A stretch of DNA of 64,000 nt, taken from positions 3,348,001-3,412,000 of the forward strand of contig NZ_CP034073.1 in NCBI RefSeq assembly GCF_003855155.1, in the 5' to 3' direction. Position numbers and translations under genes: made by a program. The stretch comes from Shewanella psychromarinicola. Lineage in GTDB: Bacteria; Pseudomonadota; Gammaproteobacteria; Enterobacterales; Shewanellaceae. The notes beneath the pieces are model-generated. The model was not told the origin of the DNA and did no database searches. It saw only the letters and a program-made list of their open reading frames with translations. Positions 18,948-27,562 of the stretch are shown here, in pieces (the first letter of the stretch is position 1; every line of letters begins with the position of its first letter).

Positions 18948-19653
18948 TAGTGTGTTCCAAGCGGTCCCAGAGTAAACGAGTATCTAACACTCTTGCCGCG
19001 AGTTGAGTCAGTAAGATTACTAACGCAAACGCGGTAGCGGCAGGTGCAGGTTTTGCGTCTAATAGTTGCCCCATATTGACTAGGGCAACTGTTAATGAAA
19101 TCACGAATAAATCAAGCATTGACCAACGGCCAATCCATTCAATGATATGAAAACCCACCATCAATTTTCTTTTTGATACTGGAAGGTTAAAGCTGATAGC
19201 CGTTAAATAGGTGGCCAAACCAATAATTTTTAGCCAAGGCACTAATATACTGGCAGTAAACACAATAATAGCAATCGGGAACATGCCCGTTTTGACCAGA
19301 TGGCTAATACCACTAAAAATAGTGTCATGGGTAACCTCTCCCCGATTTGTCAGGAGGGTTATTGGGTAGATATTGGCGACAACAAGTAAAATTGTTGCGG
19401 TAACCAGTAAAGCCCAACTTTGCTGAATGCTGGCATAATTTCGACTACTTAACTGGCTAAAACAGCGTCGACAATGACTACTCGTCGTCAGATTAACCTT
19501 GCGACAAACGGGACATAAACATAAGCCCATTTTTTTCCCCTGCAAATGCGTGGGAGTATTCGCGGTCGGCGCGTCTTTAAACTCATCAACCGATTCGGTA
19601 GGGAGCAAGGTCGGTTTATCTGGGGGTGCAATAGGAAGATTAGTCATCAACAT
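18934..19653 (-). CDS. PqiA/LetA-like membrane protein, second half (split LetA)
   Basis: Integral membrane partner of LetB, 239 residues, matching the C-terminal half of E. coli LetA (YebS). A zinc ribbon (CPVC and CRRC near residues 47-65) precedes four membrane helices. One of them bears the VANIYPITLL segment typical of PqiA domains. The start overlaps the first half by 14 bases. An alternative ATG two codons in (19647) is possible. In E. coli the two PqiA domains are one polypeptide; here they are two genes, so the complex should assemble from separate chains. Confidence 0.88.
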   Translation of the reverse strand: MLMTNLPIAPPDKPTLLPTESVDEFKDAPTANTPTHLQGKKMGLCLCPVCRKVNLTTSSHCRRCFSQLSSRNYASIQQSWALLVTATILLVVANIYPITLLTNRGEVTHDTIFSGISHLVKTGMFPIAIIVFTASILVPWLKIIGLATYLTAISFNLPVSKRKLMVGFHIIEWIGRWSMLDLFVISLTVALVNMGQLLDAKPAPAATAFALVILLTQLAARVLDTRLLWDRLEHTNDTN

Positions 19654-20266
19654 AACCCCACATATGTTCTAGGTTATATTCACGTTGTAAAAATAAAATG
19701 ATGATAAACAACATCGTAAAACAGAAGGTACCCATACCGAAATACACATCTGAAAAATCAGATAATTGGAATGCCGACACTAAAAAGCTAATCACATAAA
19801 TTTCTAACATGGTCATTTGCGATATTAAGCCATGGTTTTTTAACAATGTGGTGTACGCTCTTTGCCAAAATGAACTGTGTAATTTTAGCTTTACAACGAC
19901 AACCTGAGTCAGAATCGACAATATTAATAATCCAGGGGCGATAACAGCCGCAACCATGACGGCTAAGCCGACAACCCAATAACCTTCAGACCAAACTGTC
20001 ACCGCGGCATGCATGACTGTTGTCGTGCGGACACTGCCAAGAAAGTGAATTTCTAATACAGGTAATAAATTGGCCGGAATAAAGATAACTAATGCTGCAA
20101 TGCATAACGCCAGCATGCCATTAATAGAACAATAAGGAGAATCATAAAGAGCAGTATGACAACGAGGACAAAGCGCTCTAGCACTAGAGGGCAAGGCTCG
20201 TTTTCTCACCGCCAAATCACATGATTGGCATAACGTTATAGAATCATGATCATCAAATTCATGCAT
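19640..20266 (-). CDS. PqiA/LetA-like membrane protein, first half (split LetA)
   Basis: 208-residue protein corresponding to the N-terminal half of LetA. A zinc ribbon (CQSC near 13 and CPRC near 34) is followed by four hydrophobic segments; FIPANLLPVLEI is the PqiA-domain signature. It is the first gene of the letA1-letA2-letB set. Zinc ribbons in both halves support a split duplication rather than a truncation. A frameshift artefact is unlikely because each half has its own start, and the two overlap in different frames by only 14 bases. Confidence 0.88.
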   Translation of the reverse strand: MHEFDDHDSITLCQSCDLAVRKRALPSSARALCPRCHTALYDSPYCSINGMLALCIAALVIFIPANLLPVLEIHFLGSVRTTTVMHAAVTVWSEGYWVVGLAVMVAAVIAPGLLILSILTQVVVVKLKLHSSFWQRAYTTLLKNHGLISQMTMLEIYVISFLVSAFQLSDFSDVYFGMGTFCFTMLFIIILFLQREYNLEHMWGYVDD

Positions 20267-20447
20267 GAAGAATTAGTCTAATCCATTGTGAAACACATTA
20301 TTGGGTAGCGAAGAGTTAAGCCTCTCTGCTTTGCCTTATATTGGCAGATAAATGAGTCTGTTGTTCAACAATCTCAATTTTCTGTGTTTGATAATATCAG
20401 AATAATCAGAACACTTGCATCATAAGTTAACTATGTGAGATTCTATG

Positions 20448-20467
20448 CACTGTATATAAAAACAGTG
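20448..20467 (+). promoter_or_regulatory. LexA operator (SOS box) upstream of yebG
   Basis: CACTGTATATAAAAACAGTG has the full CTGT-N8-ACAG core (20450-20465) of the gammaproteobacterial SOS box. It lies 11 bases before the yebG ATG and abuts the ribosome-binding site GAGG (20467-20470). Confidence 0.92.
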
Positions 20468-20478
20468 AGGATTACATC

Positions 20479-20772
20479 ATGGCAGTGATAACCCAATTTG
20501 TCGTGGTCAGAGAAGGGGTGGAGAAGATGACATTTATATCGAAGAAAGAGGCTGATGCCTACGATAAGATGCTTGATATTTCCGATAACCTGGTGCCGTT
20601 TCTTATTAAGGCGGACCTCGGACTTGATGAAAATAAATGCGAACAACTGGCATTTTATCTAGCAAACAATAAAGATGAGCTTTCTAACTTGCTAAAAGGC
20701 ATCGTACAGGTTAAAAACGCTCCTACAGCCAAAACCAAAAAGACTGCGGCTAAAAATACACCACTAGAATAG
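20479..20772 (+). CDS. yebG: YebG-family SOS-induced protein
   Basis: Small cytosolic protein of the YebG family, LexA-regulated in E. coli and of unknown biochemical role. The N-terminus MAVITQFVVVREG followed by KKEADAYDKMLDISDNL matches the family. At 97 residues it is the usual size, and the last 15 residues are lysine- and alanine-rich. The SOS box directly upstream supports both the identity and the start. It is divergent from letA and lies in the msrC-proQ-prc direction, a location different from E. coli. Confidence 0.92.
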   Translation: MAVITQFVVVREGVEKMTFISKKEADAYDKMLDISDNLVPFLIKADLGLDENKCEQLAFYLANNKDELSNLLKGIVQVKNAPTAKTKKTAAKNTPLE

Positions 20773-20821
20773 CGGCGTTAATCACTCTGTTTTCGAGTGA
20801 ATGTCAGCTTAAGGAATGGAA

Positions 20822-21280
20822 ATGAAAACCGAATTTTACCAAACATTAAATCGTCAAGCACAAGCTTTACTTGAAGGCGAAGATGATTTAATTGCGGCAA
20901 TGGCAAATTTTTCAGCGTTGCTAAACGACAACTTAGCAGACCTCAACTGGGCTGGTTTTTATATCAAGCGTGGTGAGCAATTAGTACTAGGGCCTTTTCA
21001 AGGTAAAGTGGCTTGTACCCGTATCATTATGGGTAAAGGTGTATGTGGCACTGCTGCAGCGGAAAATAAAACCCAACGAGTGGCAGACGTGCATCAATTT
21101 GACGGCCATATAGCATGTGATTCTGCCAGTAACTCAGAAATAGTGATCCCTGTTAGACACGGCCATGAGGTTGTGGCAGTGTTAGATATCGACAGCCCAT
21201 TATTGAATCGATTCGATCAAGATGATCAAATTGGTTTAGAATATATGGTAAAAAGCTTCGAAACTTGCCTATTTGGTTAA
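20822..21280 (+). CDS. msrC: Free methionine-(R)-sulfoxide reductase (GAF domain)
   Basis: Single GAF-domain enzyme that reduces free L-methionine-(R)-sulfoxide. The three cysteines of the family are present: CTRI and KGVCGTAA near residues 60-71, and HIACDSASNSEIVIP near 95. Length is 152 residues (E. coli 165). Two ATGs lie six bases apart. AAGGA at 20811-20815 directly touches the first and is correctly spaced for the second, so 20822 is chosen. It precedes proQ and prc, the E. coli neighbourhood. Confidence 0.92.
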   Translation: MKTEFYQTLNRQAQALLEGEDDLIAAMANFSALLNDNLADLNWAGFYIKRGEQLVLGPFQGKVACTRIIMGKGVCGTAAAENKTQRVADVHQFDGHIACDSASNSEIVIPVRHGHEVVAVLDIDSPLLNRFDQDDQIGLEYMVKSFETCLFG

Positions 21281-21557
21281 ATAGCGAACAATTTTGATTA
21301 AATCATGGTCGCATTCGCTGTCGCGGGCTTTATAATATGCCGCTGTACGCATTTGTGCTGGATTTACTGATGATCGATGATTAAGCTGACAGTAAGTTTG
21401 GTTAAATTGTTAAGGTTTGTTTCTATGACTTTAGCAAACGAGCGGATAGTGATATTTTGTACGTTGAGCCTTAACAGTAAGGTTTAACGAAAGATGAACG
21501 ACTGCATGGCAAATCTAATGCCGCATAATCAGTCCCTTTATTAACGTGGAAGTAAAA

Positions 21558-22169
21558 ATGGAATCAACAGACAAGTTGACCGACACCAACGCAATTTTAG
21601 CGTATTTATATGAAACCTTTCCTTTATGCTTTATTGCTGAAGGCGAAACTAAACCATTAAAAATTGGTTTGTTTCAAGACTTGGCTGAACGGTTAGCTGA
21701 TGATTCTAAAGTCAGTAAAACACAATTACGTGTAGCGCTTCGTCGTTACACAAGCAGCTGGCGCTACTTGAAAGGCGTTAAAGCGGGTGCCAAACGTATC
21801 GATCTTGAAGGTAATGAATGTGCTGAGTTAGAACAAGAACACATCGACCATGCTATTCTTACACTGAAAGAAAGCCAAGAGAAAGCCAAAGCCAAGCGTC
21901 AAGCGTTAGCGCCTAAAAAGCCTGCTAAGAAAGTTGCGCCTAAACGTGCTCCAGTGGTTAAGAAAGAACGTCCAGCTGCAGTAGTTGCGCCAGTCATTAA
22001 ACTTGTGCCTGCAAAGCTTGAAGATTTGAAACAAAAGCAACGTGTGAATGTTAAATTAGGAGCCACACCAGTACCCGGTGTTGTGACTGATATTAATAAA
22101 GAAGATGTGCTTGTTCAGTTAGATACTGGCTTATCCATCAAAGTACGTGCAGAACACATACTATTATAG
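21558..22169 (+). CDS. proQ: RNA chaperone ProQ
   Basis: FinO-family RNA-binding protein that stabilises many sRNAs and mRNAs. The N-terminal FinO/ProQ domain (about 1-115, with LKIGLFQDLAERL and RRYTSSWRYLK) is joined by a Lys/Ala/Pro-rich linker to a C-terminal Tudor-like domain (about 150-203). A GTG at 21546 opens the frame, but GGAAG (21548-21552) is well placed for ATG 21558. Length is 203 residues, against 232 in E. coli; the shorter linker explains the difference. prc follows 22 bases later. Confidence 0.93.
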   Translation: MESTDKLTDTNAILAYLYETFPLCFIAEGETKPLKIGLFQDLAERLADDSKVSKTQLRVALRRYTSSWRYLKGVKAGAKRIDLEGNECAELEQEHIDHAILTLKESQEKAKAKRQALAPKKPAKKVAPKRAPVVKKERPAAVVAPVIKLVPAKLEDLKQKQRVNVKLGATPVPGVVTDINKEDVLVQLDTGLSIKVRAEHILL

Positions 22170-22191
22170 AAAATTTAAGGAGTACTTGTTG

Positions 22192-24243
22192 ATGCGAAAA
22201 CTTACCTTGGCCGCGTCAATTGCCTGTTTATTTGTCGGCTTTTCGGCATGGGCAATTTCACCAACGATTCAAATCAGCGAGTTACCTAAACTAGCACAAG
22301 AGCCACAGCATAAAGTGGCTAGCAAGCGAGTAACAACTTTGTTTACTCGCTCGCATTATCACCGTTTTAATCTCGATAATGCATTTTCTGAACAAATCTA
22401 TTCTCGCTTTCTTGAGCAGCTTGATTATCGCCGTAATGTGCTGACTGCGGCAGACATTGCTAGCTTTAGTCAATATCAAAATCTGTTTGATAATATGCTC
22501 GAGTCAGGCAATATTAGCGCAGCATTTAAGATGTACGATGTGGTGCAAAAGCGTCGTTATGAACGTTTTTCTTACGCCTTGTCTTTGCTTGATAAAGAAT
22601 TTGATTTTACCAAAGCAGGCGATTCGTATGAATTTGATCGCAAAGATGCTGCTTGGCCAAAAGATGAAGCCGAAGTTAATGACCTTTGGCGTCAGCGGGT
22701 TAAATACGATGCGTTAAACCTAAAGTTAACCGGAAAAAAATGGCCTGACATTGTTGAAGTGCTCGAGAAGCGTTATAACAATGCCATTAAGCGTTTAAGC
22801 CAAACCCAAAGTGAAGACGTATTTCAAACCGTGATGAACGCGTTTGCTCGCAGCGTTGAACCTCATACAAGTTATTTATCTCCCCGCAATGCAGAACGTT
22901 TCCAAATGGAAATGAACTTAAGCCTCGAAGGCATTGGTGCTGTGTTACAAATGGATGATGACTATACCGTTATCAAAAGTTTAGTAGCCGGAGGCCCGGC
23001 CGCAAACAGTGAAAAGTTATCACCTGAAGATCGAATTGTCGGTGTTGGCCAAAAAGATGGCGATGTAGTTGACGTTATCGGTTGGCGTTTAGATGATGTT
23101 GTTGACCTGATTAAAGGGCCAAAGGGCAGTGAAGTTGTTTTACAAATTTTACCGAAAAAAGGTGGTGCGAATGCTAAGCCTTTTGAACTGGTCATTACCC
23201 GAGATAAAATTCGCTTAGAAGATCGCGCTGCGACCTCAAAAGTGGTTGAGCCTAAAGAAGGTCAATATGCGGATCGTAAAATTGGGGTGATCCAGATCCC
23301 TGGTTTTTATATGAATTTATCTCAAGATGTAGCCAAAGAAATTACTCAACTTGAAAAAGACAATGTTGAAGGCATTATTATTGACCTTCGTGGTAATGGC
23401 GGCGGCGCGTTAACGGAAGCAACATTACTGACAGGCTTGTTTATTGATAAGGGTCCAGTGGTTCAAATCCGGGATGCCAATGGTGGTATTAATCAAAATA
23501 GTGATAACGATGGTGTCAGTGCATACAATGGCCCATTAACTGTGATGGTTGATCGTTATAGTGCATCAGCATCAGAGATTTTTGCAGCGGCTTTACAAGA
23601 TTATGACCGTGCACTTATTGTGGGTGAATCGACTTTTGGTAAAGGAACCGTTCAGCAACATAAGAGTTTAGGTCGAATTTATGACATGTATGAAAAACCG
23701 ATTGGTCACGTGCAATATACCATAGCTAAATTTTACCGTATTAATGGGGGCAGTACTCAGTTAAAAGGCGTCACTCCTGATGTGAGTTTTCCGACTGCAT
23801 TAGCGCCTGGTGAATACGGCGAGTCAGAAGAGAAAAATGCCTTACCATGGGATAAAGTTCCAGTAGCTCAGTACAGCACGCTAGGAAATATTACCCCGAT
23901 GTTGATCCAAAATCTTGATGCGAAGCATAAAGAACGGATCAGTAAAGATGTTGAGTTCAGTTATATTTATCAAGATATTAATGAGTTTAAAAAACATCAT
24001 AAAGACAAAACGATATCGCTTGTTGAAAGCGAACGTATGGCCTCTCGTGAAGACGATGATAAGCGCGCTCTAGACCGGGCAAATGCTCGTAGAGTCCATG
24101 ATGGTTTGGCTGCGGTAAAGTCTTTAGATGACATAGAAAAGAGCGATGACAGTAAGTTACCTGATGCCTTTTTAGATGAAACTGCTTATATTACACTCGA
24201 TATGGCCGATGCTGAAAAAATGGCTAAAACAAGCCTAAAGTAA
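22192..24243 (+). CDS. prc: Tail-specific protease Prc
   Basis: Periplasmic serine protease that processes PBP3 and lipoprotein regulators of murein hydrolases. A signal peptide (about 1-22, MRKLTLAASIACLFVGFSAWA) is followed by an N-terminal domain, a PDZ domain (about 225-320) and the S41 core. The catalytic serine lies in RYSASASEIFA, the lysine in ESTFGKGTVQ. A C-terminal DUF3340-like region ends the protein. ATG 22192 is preferred to the open frame from 22147 because AAGGAG (22177-22182) precedes it and a signal peptide begins there. Length is 683 (E. coli 682). Confidence 0.95.
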   Translation: MRKLTLAASIACLFVGFSAWAISPTIQISELPKLAQEPQHKVASKRVTTLFTRSHYHRFNLDNAFSEQIYSRFLEQLDYRRNVLTAADIASFSQYQNLFDNMLESGNISAAFKMYDVVQKRRYERFSYALSLLDKEFDFTKAGDSYEFDRKDAAWPKDEAEVNDLWRQRVKYDALNLKLTGKKWPDIVEVLEKRYNNAIKRLSQTQSEDVFQTVMNAFARSVEPHTSYLSPRNAERFQMEMNLSLEGIGAVLQMDDDYTVIKSLVAGGPAANSEKLSPEDRIVGVGQKDGDVVDVIGWRLDDVVDLIKGPKGSEVVLQILPKKGGANAKPFELVITRDKIRLEDRAATSKVVEPKEGQYADRKIGVIQIPGFYMNLSQDVAKEITQLEKDNVEGIIIDLRGNGGGALTEATLLTGLFIDKGPVVQIRDANGGINQNSDNDGVSAYNGPLTVMVDRYSASASEIFAAALQDYDRALIVGESTFGKGTVQQHKSLGRIYDMYEKPIGHVQYTIAKFYRINGGSTQLKGVTPDVSFPTALAPGEYGESEEKNALPWDKVPVAQYSTLGNITPMLIQNLDAKHKERISKDVEFSYIYQDINEFKKHHKDKTISLVESERMASREDDDKRALDRANARRVHDGLAAVKSLDDIEKSDDSKLPDAFLDETAYITLDMADAEKMAKTSLK

Positions 24244-24258
24244 TTTATGATAACTGTT

Positions 24259-24285
24259 AAAAAACGCGCTTAAGGCGCGTTTTTT
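24259..24285 (+). terminator. Rho-independent terminator after prc
   Basis: ACGCGC (24264-24269) and GCGCGT (24275-24280) pair around a TTAAG loop, preceded by A6 and followed by T6. Confidence 0.9.
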
Positions 24286-24378
24286 ATTAATCACAATAAT
24301 TAATAATGATGCCAATTTTTTAAGTTTACACCCCAATATCATCAAACTGGCTTCAGTACTGTTCGACAAGGATCCTGT

Positions 24379-26940
24379 ATGAATCAAGCTCAAGAAAAAC
24401 ACCTAAAAGATTATGCAAAGCCTGCCTTTACCATTTCCCATATTGATTTGAACGTTATTCTCGATGGTAAAAACACTAAAGCCACTGCTGTCAGCAAAGT
24501 GATCCGTAATGGCGATCATCAACATGATTTAGTGCTTGATGGTGAACAACTTTCACTTAGTTCGGTGAAGATTAACGGTGTGGCGGCAAATTATCGTCAA
24601 CATGATAGCCAGTTGACGATCACCACAGAACAGACAGAATTTGAATTAGAGGTCATCACTTTACTCGATCCTGAGACTAACTCTAGTCTTGAAGGTCTTT
24701 ACATGTCAGATGGTGCTTATTGCACCCAATGTGAAGCTGAAGGATTTCGCCGGATCACCTATTTCTTAGACAGACCCGATGTTCTGGCTATTTATACCGT
24801 GCGCATTGAAGCCGATAAACAAGCATGTCCTTTTTTGTTAAGTAACGGTAATTTAATTGATAAAGGCGAGATGCCACGTTCGGGTCGTCATTTTGTACAA
24901 TGGCATGATCCATTTCCAAAACCAAGTTACTTATTTGCCCTCGTGGCAGGAGATTTTGATTTACTCAATGATACCTTTATCACGCTGTCTGGACGTGAGG
25001 TTAAACTGCAAGTATTTGTAGATAAAGGTAATCTACATAAAGCTAACCACGCAATGGCGTCATTGAAAAAAGCGATGAAATGGGATGAAACCCGTTTTGG
25101 TCTTGAGTACGACCTTGATATTTATATGATTGTTGCCGTTGATTTTTTCAATATGGGCGCCATGGAAAATAAAGGTTTGAATGTCTTTAATACCAAGTTC
25201 GTTCTGGCGGATAAAGCCAGTGCTACAGATGACGATTATCATGGTATTGAGTCTGTTGTTGCCCATGAGTATTTTCATAACTGGACCGGTAACCGAGTGA
25301 CGTGTCGTGATTGGTTTCAGTTAAGTTTAAAAGAAGGCTTAACGGTTTTTCGCGATCAAGAATTTAGTTCCGATGTGGGTTCTCGCGCCGTAAATCGAAT
25401 TCATGCTATCCGAGTGATGAAAAACCAACAGTTTGCCGAAGATGCCGGTCCTATGTCTCATCCTATTCGTCCTGAAAGCGTGATTGAAATGAATAATTTC
25501 TATACTGTGACGGTTTACGACAAAGGGGCTGAAGTGATCCGTATGATGCACACCATTTTAGGTGAGGAAGGTTTCCAAGCAGGGATGAAATGCTATTTTG
25601 AACGTCATGATGGCCAAGCGGTAACCTGTGATGACTTTGTTAATGCTATGCAAGACGCCAGCGGTAAAGATTTAAGCTTATTCCGTCGTTGGTATAGCCA
25701 AGCCGGCACGCCTGTGGTGACAGTTAAAGACAGTTTTAATGCAGACAAGGGTGAGTATCACTTAACCGTTTCTCAGCAAGTAATGTCACAAGGCGTTAAG
25801 GGGCAAACACTTCATATACCGTTCAGTGTTGAATTATTGGACAGTGCAGGGCAATCAATTGTCAATAAAGTGCTTGATGTGACTAAAGCCAGCCAAACAT
25901 TTGTGTTTGATGGACTGGACAATGCGCCTGTAGCCTCTTTACTACAAGACTTTTCGGCACCCGTTAAGCTGGTTTACGACTTTAGCATTGACCATCTTGT
26001 TCACCTTATGCGTTATGCCTCTAGCGAAGTGGCTCGCTGGGAAGCATCAGTACAATTAATCAGTCAAACCATATGGAACAACGTTGCTCAGTTGCAAAAG
26101 CAGCAAGTCATGATGGTTGATAATCGTGTTATTGAAGCATTCAGAGGTGTCATTTTAGACGCCAATATAGATCAAGCCTTAGTGGCTGAAATTCTCTCTA
26201 TTCCTTCGGCCTCAGCATTAATAGAGCAGGTGGATAATGTTGATTTAGATGCATTGGCTAAAGCCAGAGAGTTTGTTATTGAAGAGCTCGCATCAGCTTG
26301 TGAAGATGAGTTATTGGTTCGTTATCGAGAGCTATTGCTTGTTGATAATGCCGGTGCGCGGGCATTTAAAAATATTGCCTTATCATTACTATGCCAAGTG
26401 ACAGATACTCATGAATCATTAGTTGAAAAACAATACTATTCCGCTAGTAACATGACTGACAGCTTAGGTGCTTTGAAAGCGGCAGCTACGGCAAAATTAA
26501 CCTGTTTACCTATGTTACTCAGCGACTTTGAGTCTACGTGGCAATCAACCCCATTAGTAATGGATAAATGGCTTACTCTGCAAGCTTTAGTCAATAGTGA
26601 TGAGGTGATAGAACAAATTAAAACGCTGACCAAACATCCGAGTTTTAGTTTTTCAAATCCAAACCGTATTCGTTCATTAATTGGCGCTTTTGTGGCTGCC
26701 AATACCTATCAATTCCATCGTGCCGATGGTGAAGGGTATCGCTATTTAACCAAAATTTTAGTGAAATTGAATAAAACAAACCCACAAGTCGCATCACGAA
26801 TGATCACGCCATTAATTCAGTTTGCAAAGTTTGATCAACAGCGCCAACAATTAATGAAACAGTGTTTAGTCGAATTAAAATCACTGCCAGATTTATCGAC
26901 AGATTTGTATGAAAAAGTGACTAAATCGCTAGTAGAATAA
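24379..26940 (+). CDS. pepN: Aminopeptidase N
   Basis: Cytosolic M1-family zinc aminopeptidase. The exopeptidase motif GAMEN is in NMGAMENKGLN near residue 259. The zinc site is HEYFHNW near 295, with the downstream glutamate in LKEGLTVFRDQEF. The helical C-terminal domain completes 853 residues, against 870 in E. coli. The ATG follows AAGGATCC. It is a single gene bounded by the prc terminator and its own. Confidence 0.96.
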   Translation: MNQAQEKHLKDYAKPAFTISHIDLNVILDGKNTKATAVSKVIRNGDHQHDLVLDGEQLSLSSVKINGVAANYRQHDSQLTITTEQTEFELEVITLLDPETNSSLEGLYMSDGAYCTQCEAEGFRRITYFLDRPDVLAIYTVRIEADKQACPFLLSNGNLIDKGEMPRSGRHFVQWHDPFPKPSYLFALVAGDFDLLNDTFITLSGREVKLQVFVDKGNLHKANHAMASLKKAMKWDETRFGLEYDLDIYMIVAVDFFNMGAMENKGLNVFNTKFVLADKASATDDDYHGIESVVAHEYFHNWTGNRVTCRDWFQLSLKEGLTVFRDQEFSSDVGSRAVNRIHAIRVMKNQQFAEDAGPMSHPIRPESVIEMNNFYTVTVYDKGAEVIRMMHTILGEEGFQAGMKCYFERHDGQAVTCDDFVNAMQDASGKDLSLFRRWYSQAGTPVVTVKDSFNADKGEYHLTVSQQVMSQGVKGQTLHIPFSVELLDSAGQSIVNKVLDVTKASQTFVFDGLDNAPVASLLQDFSAPVKLVYDFSIDHLVHLMRYASSEVARWEASVQLISQTIWNNVAQLQKQQVMMVDNRVIEAFRGVILDANIDQALVAEILSIPSASALIEQVDNVDLDALAKAREFVIEELASACEDELLVRYRELLLVDNAGARAFKNIALSLLCQVTDTHESLVEKQYYSASNMTDSLGALKAAATAKLTCLPMLLSDFESTWQSTPLVMDKWLTLQALVNSDEVIEQIKTLTKHPSFSFSNPNRIRSLIGAFVAANTYQFHRADGEGYRYLTKILVKLNKTNPQVASRMITPLIQFAKFDQQRQQLMKQCLVELKSLPDLSTDLYEKVTKSLVE

Positions 26941-26991
26941 TGGTCGACATTCACGCTTATTTAGGGTGAATAATCGCGTGGCCTGAAATCG

Positions 26992-27019
26992 AAAAAAGGA
27001 GAGCTTGCTCTCCTTTTTT
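26992..27019 (+). terminator. Rho-independent terminator after pepN, within the leader of the DUF2835 gene
   Basis: AAAAAAGGAGAGC (26992-27004) and its complement (27007-27019) enclose TT. It ends two bases before the GGAG ribosome-binding site of the next gene. Confidence 0.9.
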
Positions 27020-27031
27020 ATGGAGTAAATT

Positions 27032-27247
27032 ATGGATTTTTTGTTTTCTCTCAACGTGAGTTATGAAGCATTTCTACCTTATTACCAAGGACTTGCAGAA
27101 AAAGTGCAGGTAAGGGACCACCAAGGTCGTGTTTTGCACATAAATGGTAAGTATTTTAGACCTTATTTAACCCTTCAAGGCATCCACGGACAGTTTAAAT
27201 TAGTCCTGAGTCCTGAAGGGAATTTTAAATCAATTACTAAATTATAG
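27032..27247 (+). CDS. DUF2835-family small protein
   Basis: 71-residue protein matching the DUF2835 family, which is found mainly in marine and soil gammaproteobacteria and has no known function. Its pattern is a YY-x-G-x-A segment near residue 19, then RDHQGRVLHINGKYFRPYLT and the GIHGQFKL core, which suggests a small beta-rich domain. It starts eight bases after GGAG and only 12 bases after the pepN terminator, so its transcript arises from read-through or from a promoter in the 50 bases after pepN. Confidence 0.8.
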   Translation: MDFLFSLNVSYEAFLPYYQGLAEKVQVRDHQGRVLHINGKYFRPYLTLQGIHGQFKLVLSPEGNFKSITKL

Positions 27248-27562
27248 AGTATTTACTTCAAACGTTTGATTCATTAGTTATGTGTTAAGTAGCCGTCCTT
27301 GAATACTTATAAGTCTATGAAAATAAACTTTTTTCATTAATTGTGGAATGATTGTAATTTTATCGTCGTTGATAATTCAAATATAGGCCTGTTTTATTTG
27401 ATCATATTTGGTCACACAGCGTTAATTTTCTTAAACATTTTCTTTTTTTTGACCTTGCTCAATATAGTTAAATGCTGTAACAATAGTGTTGCCTGTGGGC
27501 TAACAAGATGTTGGTTAAATTCCTATAACAACTAATCCAACAGGTTACGGAGATGAACTAAA
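27248..27562. other. 315-base AT-rich region upstream of the DUF1302 gene
   Basis: No gene is supported; the 64-codon open frame from 27341 is hydrophobic but has no family resemblance or ribosome-binding site. A T-rich tract (27441-27451) is seen. It presumably contains the promoter of the four-gene cassette, but no clean -35/-10 pair could be picked. Confidence 0.5.

Noticed and set aside
27341..27535. Hydrophobic 64-codon frame upstream of the DUF1302 gene
   Set aside because: Cys/Asn/Phe-rich composition of AT-rich intergenic DNA, no ribosome-binding site, no homology recognised.
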